Notes under the pieces: generated by a model
Seen by the model: the letters and a program-made list of their open reading frames with translations, nothing else
Told to the model about the DNA's origin: nothing
Databases searched by the model: none
Made by a program: the position numbers and the translations under genes
Shown here: in pieces, positions 1 through 6,176 of the stretch
How positions within the stretch are numbered: position 1 is the stretch's first letter
Layout of the letters: each line of letters opens with the position of its first letter
Source of the DNA: Candidatus Cloacimonadota bacterium
Lineage (GTDB): Bacteria; Cloacimonadota; Cloacimonadia; Cloacimonadales; TCS61
Reading direction: 5' to 3'
NCBI GenBank assembly: GCA_016931665.1
Contig: JAFGEH010000155.1
Coordinates: forward strand, 1-6,212
Length of the DNA: 6,212 nucleotides

Positions 1-696
1 ATGTACGACGGCATCGAGTATCGCGGCTTCGGACAAGAAATAGTGGAAGAACTGGCCAGATACGCCGGGGTACCCGTCTGGAACGGATTGACAGATGAAT
101 ATCATCCCACCCAGGTCCTGGCCGATTTTCTCACAGCCAGGGAATATCTGCAGAAAACTTACCGGGAGATGATTTTCGTATATATTGGAGATGGTCGCAA
201 CAACATGGCAAATTCCCTGCTGATCGGGGGGAGTAAATTGGGAATGGATATTCGTCTAGTCGCCCCCGCCGAATATCAGCCCCAGGCCGAACTGGTGAAG
301 ACCTGCCAGAAGATAGCCCTCGGTACCGGTGCCAGAATCATGATCACTTCAGATATAGATAAAGGTGTGAAAGATGCTGATGTTCTCTACACCGACGTCT
401 GGGTATCCATGGGTGAGCCGGCAGAAGTCTGGGAAGAAAGGATCAGATTATTAAAGCCATACCAGATCAATTCATCCCTGCTGAAAAAAACCGGCAGAAA
501 GACCATATTCATGCATTGCCTGCCTTCTTTCCATAATACCGATACCAAAGTCGGCCGGGAAATTTTCGAAAAATACGGCCTGCAGGAAATGGAAGTTACC
601 GATGAAGTTTTCGAAAGCGATATCTCTGTTGTATTCGCCGAGGCAGAGAACCGGATGCATACCATCAAAGCCGTGCTGGTAGCCACTCTGGCCTGA
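1..696 (+). CDS. argF: Ornithine carbamoyltransferase, 5'-truncated by window edge
   Basis: The enzyme transfers the carbamoyl group of carbamoyl phosphate to L-ornithine, giving citrulline and phosphate, in the cytoplasm. The visible 231 residues cover the end of the carbamoyl-phosphate domain and the whole ornithine-binding domain. Seen here are HPTQ (residues 35-38), GDGRNNMANS (63-72), the ornithine-binding loop DVWVSMG (132-138), HCLP (172-175, catalytic Cys) and the C-terminal ENRMHTIKA stretch (216-224). Family members are about 330 residues long, so roughly 100 N-terminal residues are missing, including the STRT-type phosphate-binding loop. The ATG at base 1 is an internal methionine of the conserved MYDGI-YRG segment, not a true start. 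The MGEPAEVWEERI region resembles proteobacterial-type ArgF/ArcB enzymes. The sequence does not tell the biosynthetic (argF) from the catabolic (arcB) role, and no other arginine gene is visible. The stop is TGA at 694-696. Confidence 0.95.
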   Translation: MYDGIEYRGFGQEIVEELARYAGVPVWNGLTDEYHPTQVLADFLTAREYLQKTYREMIFVYIGDGRNNMANSLLIGGSKLGMDIRLVAPAEYQPQAELVKTCQKIALGTGARIMITSDIDKGVKDADVLYTDVWVSMGEPAEVWEERIRLLKPYQINSSLLKKTGRKTIFMHCLPSFHNTDTKVGREIFEKYGLQEMEVTDEVFESDISVVFAEAENRMHTIKAVLVATLA

Positions 697-736
697 AGAG
701 AGTAATATTCGCACTTGAAATAATAACTGCACATAT

Positions 737-1483
737 ATGAAATTCTTTCTGGCAGCTGTTATTGCCTTCCTCTCTCTGAATAATCTGCCTGGACAAACCT
801 TCCAAATCAACCGGTTCAGTTACCTGTTGTCCATGGGTTTGCTGGCTGCTTTGGATATCAGTAATAATTATCTGGATGAGAAGTTGCTGCCGGAGCCTTC
901 CCCCAGTGAGATCATGGCTCTGGATTCCAGGAATATACCCTGGTTCGATCGTTGGATCAGTTACCGGAGAAATAAAAGCTGGAAGAATGTAAGTGATTAC
1001 TGCTATTATCTCACTTTTGGAGCCGGCCTCTATTGCAGTTATGAAGAAGACTATTTCTGGGATAATCTGCTGGTGCTCAGTCAGATATTAGTGGCTCAAT
1101 CTGCAGTGGGAAAATGGATTAAAACTGGCAGCGGCAGGTATCGACCCTATGTCTATGACGATCCCGCTGAGGGTTACAGCCAGAATGGCAGGCATTCCTT
1201 CTATTCCCTGCACAGTTCCGGCAGTTTTGCCATAGCCACCTTCGCTTATTACTGCTATTCTAAGAACAATGGCAGCAACCTGCCTCTGGCACTGGTCTTA
1301 TTCGGTGGTGCCCTGTCAACATCCATAACCAGGATCGTATCTGCTCAGCATTTTCCCAGCGATATTCTGGCCGGAGCTGTCATGGGTAGCGGAATATCCT
1401 GGTTGATATGTCTGAGCCACCGTCAGAACAGACTGAACGTTTCCTGCTCGGCTCAGAGCCTGGATGTGAGCTGGTATTTCTAA
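737..1483 (+). CDS. PAP2-family membrane phosphatase (phosphatidic acid phosphatase type 2 / lipid phosphatase)
   Basis: This 248-residue protein is expected to dephosphorylate a lipid phosphate such as phosphatidic acid, phosphatidylglycerol phosphate or undecaprenyl pyrophosphate at the membrane; the substrate cannot be read from sequence. The three family motifs are present: K-x6-RP (K129 to R136-P137), a second motif around H159, and TR-x5-H-x3-D (R199, H205, D209). The second motif reads YSLH (156-159) where PSGH is usual; the catalytic histidine is kept. The N-terminus (MKFFLAAVIAFLSL) looks like a signal peptide or anchor. Further hydrophobic stretches lie near 27-41, 88-102, 111-125, 161-174, 182-197 and 208-226. 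The start is the first ATG after an in-frame stop at 716-718. No Shine-Dalgarno precedes it, so initiation is probably weak or leader-dependent. The gene lies 40 bp after the carbamoyltransferase with no terminator between them, so read-through transcription is likely. The last residues (LDVSWYF) end in an aromatic residue. Confidence 0.88.
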   Translation: MKFFLAAVIAFLSLNNLPGQTFQINRFSYLLSMGLLAALDISNNYLDEKLLPEPSPSEIMALDSRNIPWFDRWISYRRNKSWKNVSDYCYYLTFGAGLYCSYEEDYFWDNLLVLSQILVAQSAVGKWIKTGSGRYRPYVYDDPAEGYSQNGRHSFYSLHSSGSFAIATFAYYCYSKNNGSNLPLALVLFGGALSTSITRIVSAQHFPSDILAGAVMGSGISWLICLSHRQNRLNVSCSAQSLDVSWYF

Positions 1484-1492
1484 GCTGGAGAA

Positions 1493-3034
1493 TTACGGTT
1501 TATATACTTTATCCCCGTTAACTTCCATCCTGCGGCAGATATCTTCTACTTCACGGAAGGAGACCTTGCCGCTGCCGGCCAGCGGTATGTCTTCAATCAC
1601 ATAGAATTCCTTGGGAATGGCAATAGCCGGCAATTCTTTCTTCATCTGCCGGAGAATATGGCGCTGATCGATCTCGCCGGTAGTAACCGCTGCCACAATA
1701 TCAGCTCCCTTGGTGGGATTGGGAACATCCACCACGCAGCAGATGACGTTATCCGGCAGGTATCTGGTGAGAACTTCTTCCACTTTAACCAGAGAGACCA
1801 TTTCCCCGCCGATCTTCACGAAGCGTTTGAGCCGGCCTTTATGCCAGAGAAAACCATCTTCATCCAGCATACCCATATCGCCGGTATCATACCAGCCGTT
1901 GCGGATATGCAGTGAAGTTTCTTCCAGGTCTCCCAGGTAACCCTTCATCACCAGATCGCCTTTTACCAGGATCTTGCCCTCCTGGCCGGGTGGCAGAGGA
2001 GTATCGGTCTCGCGGTCAATAATCTTCACCTGGACTCCCGGCAGTGGTTTCCCGATACTTCCCGGCCGGTTGGCGCCCGGCACATTAACGGAAATAACGG
2101 GACTCGTCTCGGTTGCTCCGTAACCTTCCAGTAATTCGATCTGATGAGCCTTCTGATAGGCTTCCCGCAGCTTGTCAGTTACTTTGTCGGCTCCAGCTAT
2201 GGCATAGCGCACTGAAGACAGCTCGCCGGGTTCGGATTTCTTGAGATAGCCCCAGAAGAAAGTGGGTGTACCGATTAATATGGTGATCTGGTATTTCTTC
2301 ACTGATTCCACGATTGCCCGATAATCAAGAGGATTGGCATGGGTAATAACCGAACAGCCGTTCAGCAGGGGCAGCCAGAAATTGGTGGTCAGCCCGAATA
2401 CATGAAAAAGAGGCAGGGTCCCGGCAAAAATATCTTTGTCATTGAGATCGATGATTTGAGGAATTGCTGCTATGTTATGCATGATATTTTTATGCGAAAG
2501 CTGGACTGCCTTGGGTTCTTTTTCACTGCCGCTGGTGAACAGGATAATGCTGGTATCATCCTCCGTCCCCTGATAAACGCTGGATCTGATCATTCCGGCC
2601 GGTAATTTACTGTGCAGCAGAGCTTTGATTTTCTCCGTAACAGCGATTGAGGCCATGATATCTTCCAGAAATATCATGCCGGCTACAGGCTCGATATGCA
2701 GTTTTTCCAGGAGTTTCTTGCTGGTGATAATTGTCCTGAAACCGCATTTCTCCTGGGCATAGATCGAGTTCTCACTGGCTCCGGTGGAGTAATTGATCAT
2801 CACCGGTATCTTGCCGGACATTAAAGTTGCTATGATCGCCAGCATACTGCCGGCAGAGGTGGGAACCATGATCCCGATGTAATTTCCCTTATACTTACGG
2901 AAGCGCTTGGTCAGGATGAGGGTTGCCAGCAGGGCACGCTCAAAAGAAACATCACGCCCGGTGGCCTGGTCGTAAATAGCGATTTTTTTGCCATATTTTT
3001 TGGCAATATCAATAAATTTCTGATGCAGTTGCAT
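1493..3034 (-). CDS. AMP-forming acyl-CoA/acyl-ACP synthetase, Aas C-terminal-domain type
   Basis: This 513-residue adenylate-forming ligase is predicted to activate a fatty acid with ATP through an acyl-AMP and pass it to a thiol, acyl carrier protein or CoA. Visible core motifs are the P-loop FTSGSEKEPK (166-175), GYGATET (304-310), YDTGD (382-386), the hinge region GRLKRFVKIGGEMVSL (400-415) and the catalytic lysine K490 in PLAGSGK. The IGTPTFFWGYL, NVPGANRPGSIGKPLPG and KIGGEMVSL stretches match my recollection of the synthetase half of E. coli Aas better than generic long-chain FadD enzymes. Aas also has an N-terminal PlsC-type acyltransferase domain, which is absent here. The length fits a complete stand-alone ligase. 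The P-loop has Ala where Gly is more common (EPKAV). The start is supported by TAAGGAG with a 5-nt spacer and by a good upstream promoter. The gene converges on the PAP2 phosphatase gene. ACP versus CoA as acceptor is inferred from similarity only. Confidence 0.9.
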   Translation of the reverse strand: MQLHQKFIDIAKKYGKKIAIYDQATGRDVSFERALLATLILTKRFRKYKGNYIGIMVPTSAGSMLAIIATLMSGKIPVMINYSTGASENSIYAQEKCGFRTIITSKKLLEKLHIEPVAGMIFLEDIMASIAVTEKIKALLHSKLPAGMIRSSVYQGTEDDTSIILFTSGSEKEPKAVQLSHKNIMHNIAAIPQIIDLNDKDIFAGTLPLFHVFGLTTNFWLPLLNGCSVITHANPLDYRAIVESVKKYQITILIGTPTFFWGYLKKSEPGELSSVRYAIAGADKVTDKLREAYQKAHQIELLEGYGATETSPVISVNVPGANRPGSIGKPLPGVQVKIIDRETDTPLPPGQEGKILVKGDLVMKGYLGDLEETSLHIRNGWYDTGDMGMLDEDGFLWHKGRLKRFVKIGGEMVSLVKVEEVLTRYLPDNVICCVVDVPNPTKGADIVAAVTTGEIDQRHILRQMKKELPAIAIPKEFYVIEDIPLAGSGKVSFREVEDICRRMEVNGDKVYKP

Positions 3035-3039
3035 ACTCG

Positions 3040-3046
3040 CTCCTTA
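3040..3046 (-). promoter_or_regulatory. Shine-Dalgarno of the AMP-forming ligase
   Basis: On the minus strand TAAGGAG lies 5 nt before the ATG at 3034. It fixes that start and shows that this genome uses canonical Shine-Dalgarno signals. Confidence 0.85.
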
Positions 3047-3063
3047 TTAATGAATCATATTCA

Positions 3064-3093
3064 ATTATCATTAACTCATTCGTACACTGTCAA
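3064..3093 (-). promoter_or_regulatory. Predicted sigma70-type promoter of the AMP-forming ligase gene
   Basis: Read on the minus strand, a perfect -35 TTGACA (3093-3088) is followed after 18 nt by GATAAT (3069-3064), five of six matches to the -10 consensus. Transcription would start near 3057, leaving a leader of about 20 nt that contains the Shine-Dalgarno. The sequence just upstream of the -35 (about 3096-3118) is almost pure A/T and includes a 6-bp inverted repeat, TAATTT/AAATTA (3100-3105 and 3113-3118). It could act as an UP element or a small operator, but the region is so AT-rich that the repeat may be chance. Confidence 0.65.
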
Positions 3094-3177
3094 ACTATTT
3101 AATTTTATCAATAAATTATGCTTTAATCCTTCAGCCTAATTCGCACTTACTGCCGCTATTGAAAATTCCTTGCTTGA

Positions 3178-3205
3178 TTGCAGGGGCCTTTTTTTGTGGT
3201 ATAAG
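3178..3205 (+). promoter_or_regulatory. Predicted promoter of the SuhB-like / ABC-F gene pair
   Basis: An extended -10, TG-G-TATAAG (TG at 3197-3198, hexamer 3200-3205), lies 16 nt after a fair -35, TTGCAG (3178-3183). The start point would be near 3212, just ahead of the Shine-Dalgarno at 3216-3221. A T7 run (3189-3195) sits inside the spacer. This is the only good candidate on the plus strand in the intergenic region, and it would drive both downstream genes. The -35 match is only partial, so the call is tentative. Confidence 0.5.
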
Positions 3206-3215
3206 GTACAGGTCT

Positions 3216-3221
3216 TAAGGA
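3216..3221 (+). promoter_or_regulatory. Shine-Dalgarno of the SuhB-like gene
   Basis: TAAGGA lies 7 nt before the ATG at 3229 and supports that start codon. Confidence 0.75.
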
Positions 3222-3228
3222 ATGAAAT

Positions 3229-4002
3229 ATGATAGATTTTCTACTTGAAATAATCAGGAAGGCGGGAGATATTGTTAGAGAAGCATATCTTGAAACAGAT
3301 TCAGAGATAAGTCATAAGGGTGATGTTGATCTGGTAACAGAATGTGATCTGGCTTCAGAAGCATTCCTGGTATCTGCCATCCGTAGACAATTCCCCGGTC
3401 ACGCCATTCTTACGGAAGAACAGAATATTATATCTCCATCTTCAGATCACCTCTGGATCATCGATCCCCTGGACGGAACAACGAATTTTGCCCACCGTTA
3501 CCCCTTTCTGGCAGTTTCCATTGCTTACCAGATGGAAGGCAGCATTGTAGCCGGAGCGGTTTATAATCCCATACTTCAGGAATTATTCCAGGCCGAGGCC
3601 GGAGCAGGAGCATATCTGAATGGTCAGCCCATTCGGGTTTCGGAGAAGACAGATCTTTCTCAAGCCCTGGTAGCCACGGGTTTCCCCTACGACCGCTGGC
3701 AGCGGGGAGATTTCTATATTCAGGAATATCTGGCTTTCCTGAAACGGGCTCAGGGTGTGCGCAGAGCCGGGGCAGCTGCCATCGATCTTTGCTATGTGGC
3801 TTGTGGCCGCCTGGACGGCTTTTTCGAAAGAAAATTGCATCCCTGGGATCTGGCTGCCGGCAGTTTTATATTGCAGGAAGCCGGCGGGAATGTCACGTCT
3901 TACGAGCGGAAAGACTGGCATTATACCATGGATACAGTGATTGCCTCCAACGGTCTGATCCATCATGATATGCAGACAATATTGGCATCGGTGCATGGCT
4001 AA
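3229..4002 (+). CDS. suhB: Inositol monophosphatase family protein (SuhB-like)
   Basis: This 257-residue protein belongs to the Mg2+-dependent, Li+-sensitive phosphatase family that hydrolyses inositol-1-phosphate and related sugar phosphates in the cytoplasm. The metal-site residues are all visible: E63-E64 in LTEE, D79 and D82 in WIIDPLDGTTNF (76-87), and D207 in PWDLAAG (205-211). The RRAGAAAIDLCYVACGRLDGFFE stretch (positions 178-200) is the typical substrate-side and dimer region. Length is normal for the family, so the gene looks complete. The start follows a Shine-Dalgarno (3216-3221) and a likely extended -10 promoter. E. coli SuhB also acts in ribosomal RNA antitermination and biogenesis with the Nus factors. 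Whether this protein does so is unknown, but its 3' end overlaps an ABC-F gene, a family that also works on ribosomes. The exact substrate is not determined by sequence; other IMPase-fold phosphatases, such as archaeal-type FBPase/IMPase or histidinol phosphatase, share these motifs. Confidence 0.92.
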   Translation: MIDFLLEIIRKAGDIVREAYLETDSEISHKGDVDLVTECDLASEAFLVSAIRRQFPGHAILTEEQNIISPSSDHLWIIDPLDGTTNFAHRYPFLAVSIAYQMEGSIVAGAVYNPILQELFQAEAGAGAYLNGQPIRVSEKTDLSQALVATGFPYDRWQRGDFYIQEYLAFLKRAQGVRRAGAAAIDLCYVACGRLDGFFERKLHPWDLAAGSFILQEAGGNVTSYERKDWHYTMDTVIASNGLIHHDMQTILASVHG

Positions 4003-5893
4003 AATCATCATCTCTGTTGAAAATTTGCGCAAATCCTTTGCCGAAAAAACGATCTGCCAGCAGGAATCCTTCGGTATCGAAGAAAATGACAAGATTGGAC
4101 TGATCGGCATTAACGGCTGTGGTAAAACTACTCTCCTCCGGCTGCTGACCGGGCACGACACCCCTGATGAAGGCAAGATCACTTTCCGGAAGGGATTTAA
4201 TATCGGTTATCTCCCCCAGATACCGGAACTTAATCCCCAATTCACAGTTTATGAACAAATTTATTTCAGCGATGATCCCCATTTCAGGCTTATCCGTGAA
4301 TATCATCATCTTACTGCCCAGTTAAAGACTGCCGAACGCCCGGAAGCCTTGCACAGCCTGCACCGCCTGATACAGGAAATGGAAGCAGCCGATGTCTGGA
4401 AGATTGAGGTTAAGGCACAGTCAATTCTTACCCGTCTGGGATTCAGTGATCTGGAACAGCCTGTTCATCAATTATCCGGTGGGCAGAAAAGAAGGCTGGA
4501 TCTGGCCCGTGTACTCATGAATGAGCCAACTGTACTTGTTCTGGACGAACCGACCAACCATCTGGATATTGATACCATAGAATGGTTTCAGGATTATCTC
4601 ATCAACTACCCGGGAACAGTTATTTTTGTAACACACGACCGTTATTTTCTCGATGCTGTTTCCAACCGGATACTGGAAATGGAAGATGGCCACCTGCGCT
4701 TCTATCCTGGAAATTATACACAATTTCTAAAACGCAAAGAATTAGAGATCATTGATCTGGAAAGAAAGGAAACCCGCCGGCAGGCTCAACTCAAGAAGGA
4801 ACTACGCTGGCTGCAGCGGGGAGCCAGAGCCCGGACTTCCAAACCCAAGAACCATCTGAACCGGGTAAGGGAACTTATAGATAAATCTTATCTCACAACT
4901 GATGCTGAGCTGGAAATATCTTTCCAGACCAGACGTTTAGGTAAAACCATACTCGAATTAAGGAATACAGAGAAATCCTATTCCGGAAAAAGGCTTTTTT
5001 ATAATTTTACTCATGTCTTCCAGAAACTGGAGAGAATAGGTATCATCGGACCGAATGGCTGTGGCAAGACCACCCTGCTCAAACTTATTACCGGAGAAGC
5101 TGAACCGGACCAGGGCAGCCTGAAAGTCGGCATCAATACGCATTTCAATTATTTCCGCCAGGATACCGCCGAGTTCGATAAGGATCAGACCGTGCTGAAT
5201 TACATCCGGGAAAGCGCTGATAATATCCGCACCTCGGATGGTACCCTGCACTCGGCCAGTGAGATGCTGAAACGCTTCCTGTTCGACGGCCGAATGCAGC
5301 AGAATAAGATTTCATCTCTATCCGGCGGAGAGAAAAAACGACTCTACCTGCTGCGTTCCCTGATGTTCGGCAGCAATTTCATTATTATGGATGAACCTAC
5401 TAACGATCTCGATATAAGGACCCTGGAAATCCTGGAAGATTATCTGGATGCCTTCAAAGGCTGCCTGCTGGTTGTATCTCATGACAGGTTCTTTCTGGAT
5501 AGGGTAACGGATTACCTCTTTATTTTTGAAGGTGACAGAATCATCAAATTCCCTGGTAATTATTCAGATTATCTGCTGGTAAAAAGGTACAGAGAAGAGA
5601 CGGACAGGAGAGAAGCAGATAGCAGAGAACAGGCCCGGTCCTTTCTCCCGGCTGCAGAAAAAACAACACGCAGCCATAAGCTTACTTACAGGGAAAAAAG
5701 GGAACTGGAAGAACTGGAAGAACAGATAGCTGATCTGGAACAGAGGCAGGCGGAACTTTTATCCCGCCTGGAAAAGGAAGCAGCTTCCCTGCAGCCTCAG
5801 GATTACAGGGAAATTTCGGAATCACTCAAGGCAATTGACCAGGATCTGAATCGTACGACCGAGCGCTGGCTGGAATTGGAAGATGCTGATTAA
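3995..5893 (+). CDS. uup: ABC-F ATPase, Uup type
   Basis: This 632-residue soluble ATPase has two ABC domains on one chain and no membrane segments, which is the ABC-F layout; family members bind ribosomes, and Uup is also linked to DNA-junction processing. NBD1 has Walker A GINGCGKTT (38-46), signature LSGGQ (160-164), Walker B LVLDEPT (181-187) and H-loop H214. NBD2 has GPNGCGKTT (352-360), LSGGE (442-446), MDEPT (465-469) and H496. Both catalytic glutamates (E185, E467) are kept. A short arm insertion (about 92-135) and a basic linker containing LQRGARARTSKPK (273-285) match Uup rather than EttA or resistance-type ABC-Fs. The tail (about 562-628) is a charged, Leu/Glu-rich coiled coil like the Uup C-terminal domain. 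An ATG lies in frame at 3965, but the ATG at 3995 fits the family N-terminus (M-x-IIISVENLRKSF) and overlaps the preceding stop by 8 nt (ATGGCTAA). No clear Shine-Dalgarno precedes either, which suggests translational coupling. No antibiotic-resistance role is indicated. Confidence 0.93.
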   Translation: MAKIIISVENLRKSFAEKTICQQESFGIEENDKIGLIGINGCGKTTLLRLLTGHDTPDEGKITFRKGFNIGYLPQIPELNPQFTVYEQIYFSDDPHFRLIREYHHLTAQLKTAERPEALHSLHRLIQEMEAADVWKIEVKAQSILTRLGFSDLEQPVHQLSGGQKRRLDLARVLMNEPTVLVLDEPTNHLDIDTIEWFQDYLINYPGTVIFVTHDRYFLDAVSNRILEMEDGHLRFYPGNYTQFLKRKELEIIDLERKETRRQAQLKKELRWLQRGARARTSKPKNHLNRVRELIDKSYLTTDAELEISFQTRRLGKTILELRNTEKSYSGKRLFYNFTHVFQKLERIGIIGPNGCGKTTLLKLITGEAEPDQGSLKVGINTHFNYFRQDTAEFDKDQTVLNYIRESADNIRTSDGTLHSASEMLKRFLFDGRMQQNKISSLSGGEKKRLYLLRSLMFGSNFIIMDEPTNDLDIRTLEILEDYLDAFKGCLLVVSHDRFFLDRVTDYLFIFEGDRIIKFPGNYSDYLLVKRYREETDRREADSREQARSFLPAAEKTTRSHKLTYREKRELEELEEQIADLEQRQAELLSRLEKEAASLQPQDYREISESLKAIDQDLNRTTERWLELEDAD

Positions 5894-5911
5894 TTATTGA
5901 TCTTCTTTTTT
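5879..5911 (+). terminator. Possible weak intrinsic terminator after the ABC-F gene
   Basis: GAAGAT (5879-5884) can pair with ATCTTC (5900-5905) across a 15-nt loop, followed by six T (5906-5911). The stem spans both abutting stop codons. It is only 6 bp and mostly A/T, and the T-run also encodes lysines of the opposite gene, so it may be coincidental. The minus strand has no matching T-tract, so it would serve the plus strand only. Confidence 0.25.
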
Positions 5912-6157
5912 CTCACTGTTGATGATTTCAATGGTGAAATTGGAGGCTACTGCCGCCAGGGCTCCCAAAGCAGCCCAGACCGGCACCAGCAGAACACCCA
6001 CTACTCCCACGGTAACAGGTATTTCCAGATATATCTTGCCTTCATCATTCTTGATTATTATCCGACGGACATTGCCGGCGTGTATTAATTCTCTGACCTT
6101 GCTGATCAGGTTTTCACCTTTAACCCTGAATTCGTTTTTTTTCTCTTCTGAGTCCAT
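5894..6157 (-). CDS. Small DUF4342-type protein with one membrane segment
   Basis: This 87-residue protein has no known function. It has a charged N-terminal part (1-28), a basic and conserved-looking stretch around GNVRRIIIKNDEGK (28-41), a hydrophobic segment with many Val, Ala and Gly residues (about 47-72), then a short strand TIEII (75-79) and a charged tail. The GNVRRIIIKN-EGK-x-x-LEIPVTVGVVG pattern matches, from memory, the DUF4342 family. Some family members carry an extra N-terminal UBA/TS-N-like domain; here only the DUF4342 portion is present. Topology is not determined; the basic part before the hydrophobic segment suggests a cytoplasmic N-terminus. The start is supported by a purine-rich GGGAGGAG upstream. 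The gene converges on the ABC-F gene with abutting stop codons. It appears to be an independent gene, since no partner is visible before the window ends. Confidence 0.82.
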   Translation of the reverse strand: MDSEEKKNEFRVKGENLISKVRELIHAGNVRRIIIKNDEGKIYLEIPVTVGVVGVLLVPVWAALGALAAVASNFTIEIINSEKKEDQ

Positions 6158-6160
6158 TTG

Positions 6161-6168
6161 CTCCTCCC
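6161..6168 (-). promoter_or_regulatory. Shine-Dalgarno of the DUF4342-type gene
   Basis: On the minus strand GGGAGGAG ends 3 nt before the ATG at 6157 (5 nt if GGGAGG is taken as the core). It is the strongest ribosome binding site in the window and fixes the start of this short gene. Confidence 0.8.
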
Positions 6169-6176
6169 TGAGTTCA

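Larger units (their letters stand above)
3035..3228. other. Divergent intergenic region, 194 bp
   Basis: This is the only long non-coding gap in the window, between the divergent ligase and SuhB-like genes. It is clearly more AT-rich than its flanks, mainly over 3041-3125. It holds the two outward-facing promoter candidates, about 85 bp apart between their -35 elements. I see no small ORF with a convincing ribosome binding site, no riboswitch-like fold and no intrinsic terminator; the T-run at 3189-3195 has no stem before it. Confidence 0.8.

Noticed and set aside
1..3. ATG at base 1 as the true start of the carbamoyltransferase
   Set aside because: It falls within the conserved MYDGI-YRG segment about 100 residues into the family alignment, so the gene is cut by the window edge rather than starting here.
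387..810. Minus-strand open frames of about 112-115 codons over the carbamoyltransferase 3' end and the PAP2 start
   Set aside because: They lie antisense to a clear ornithine carbamoyltransferase, have no recognisable domain and no convincing ribosome binding site, and read as shadows of the real gene.
1451..1471. GCTCA/TGAGC hairpin near the PAP2 3' end as a terminator
   Set aside because: The stem is 5 bp with an 11-nt loop, lies inside the coding sequence, and is not followed by a T-tract.
3181..3195. GC-rich stretch followed by seven T (GGGGCC then T-run), suggesting an intrinsic terminator
   Set aside because: No upstream segment pairs with the GC-rich part to form a stem, and the T-run lies inside a likely promoter spacer.
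3965..3994. ATG at 3965 as the start of the ABC-F protein, adding ten residues
   Set aside because: The extra residues (MICRQYWHRC) do not resemble any ABC-F N-terminus, no ribosome binding site supports them, and the ATG at 3995 gives the expected start.
3583..4309. Two overlapping minus-strand open frames (199 and 138 codons) across the SuhB-like/ABC-F junction
   Set aside because: They are antisense to two strongly conserved genes, and their composition (rich in Ser, Pro and Cys) is that of a shadow frame. No family is recognisable.
3995..5893. ABC-F antibiotic-resistance protein
   Set aside because: The linker motif and the C-terminal coiled coil match the housekeeping Uup type, and there is no resistance-gene context.
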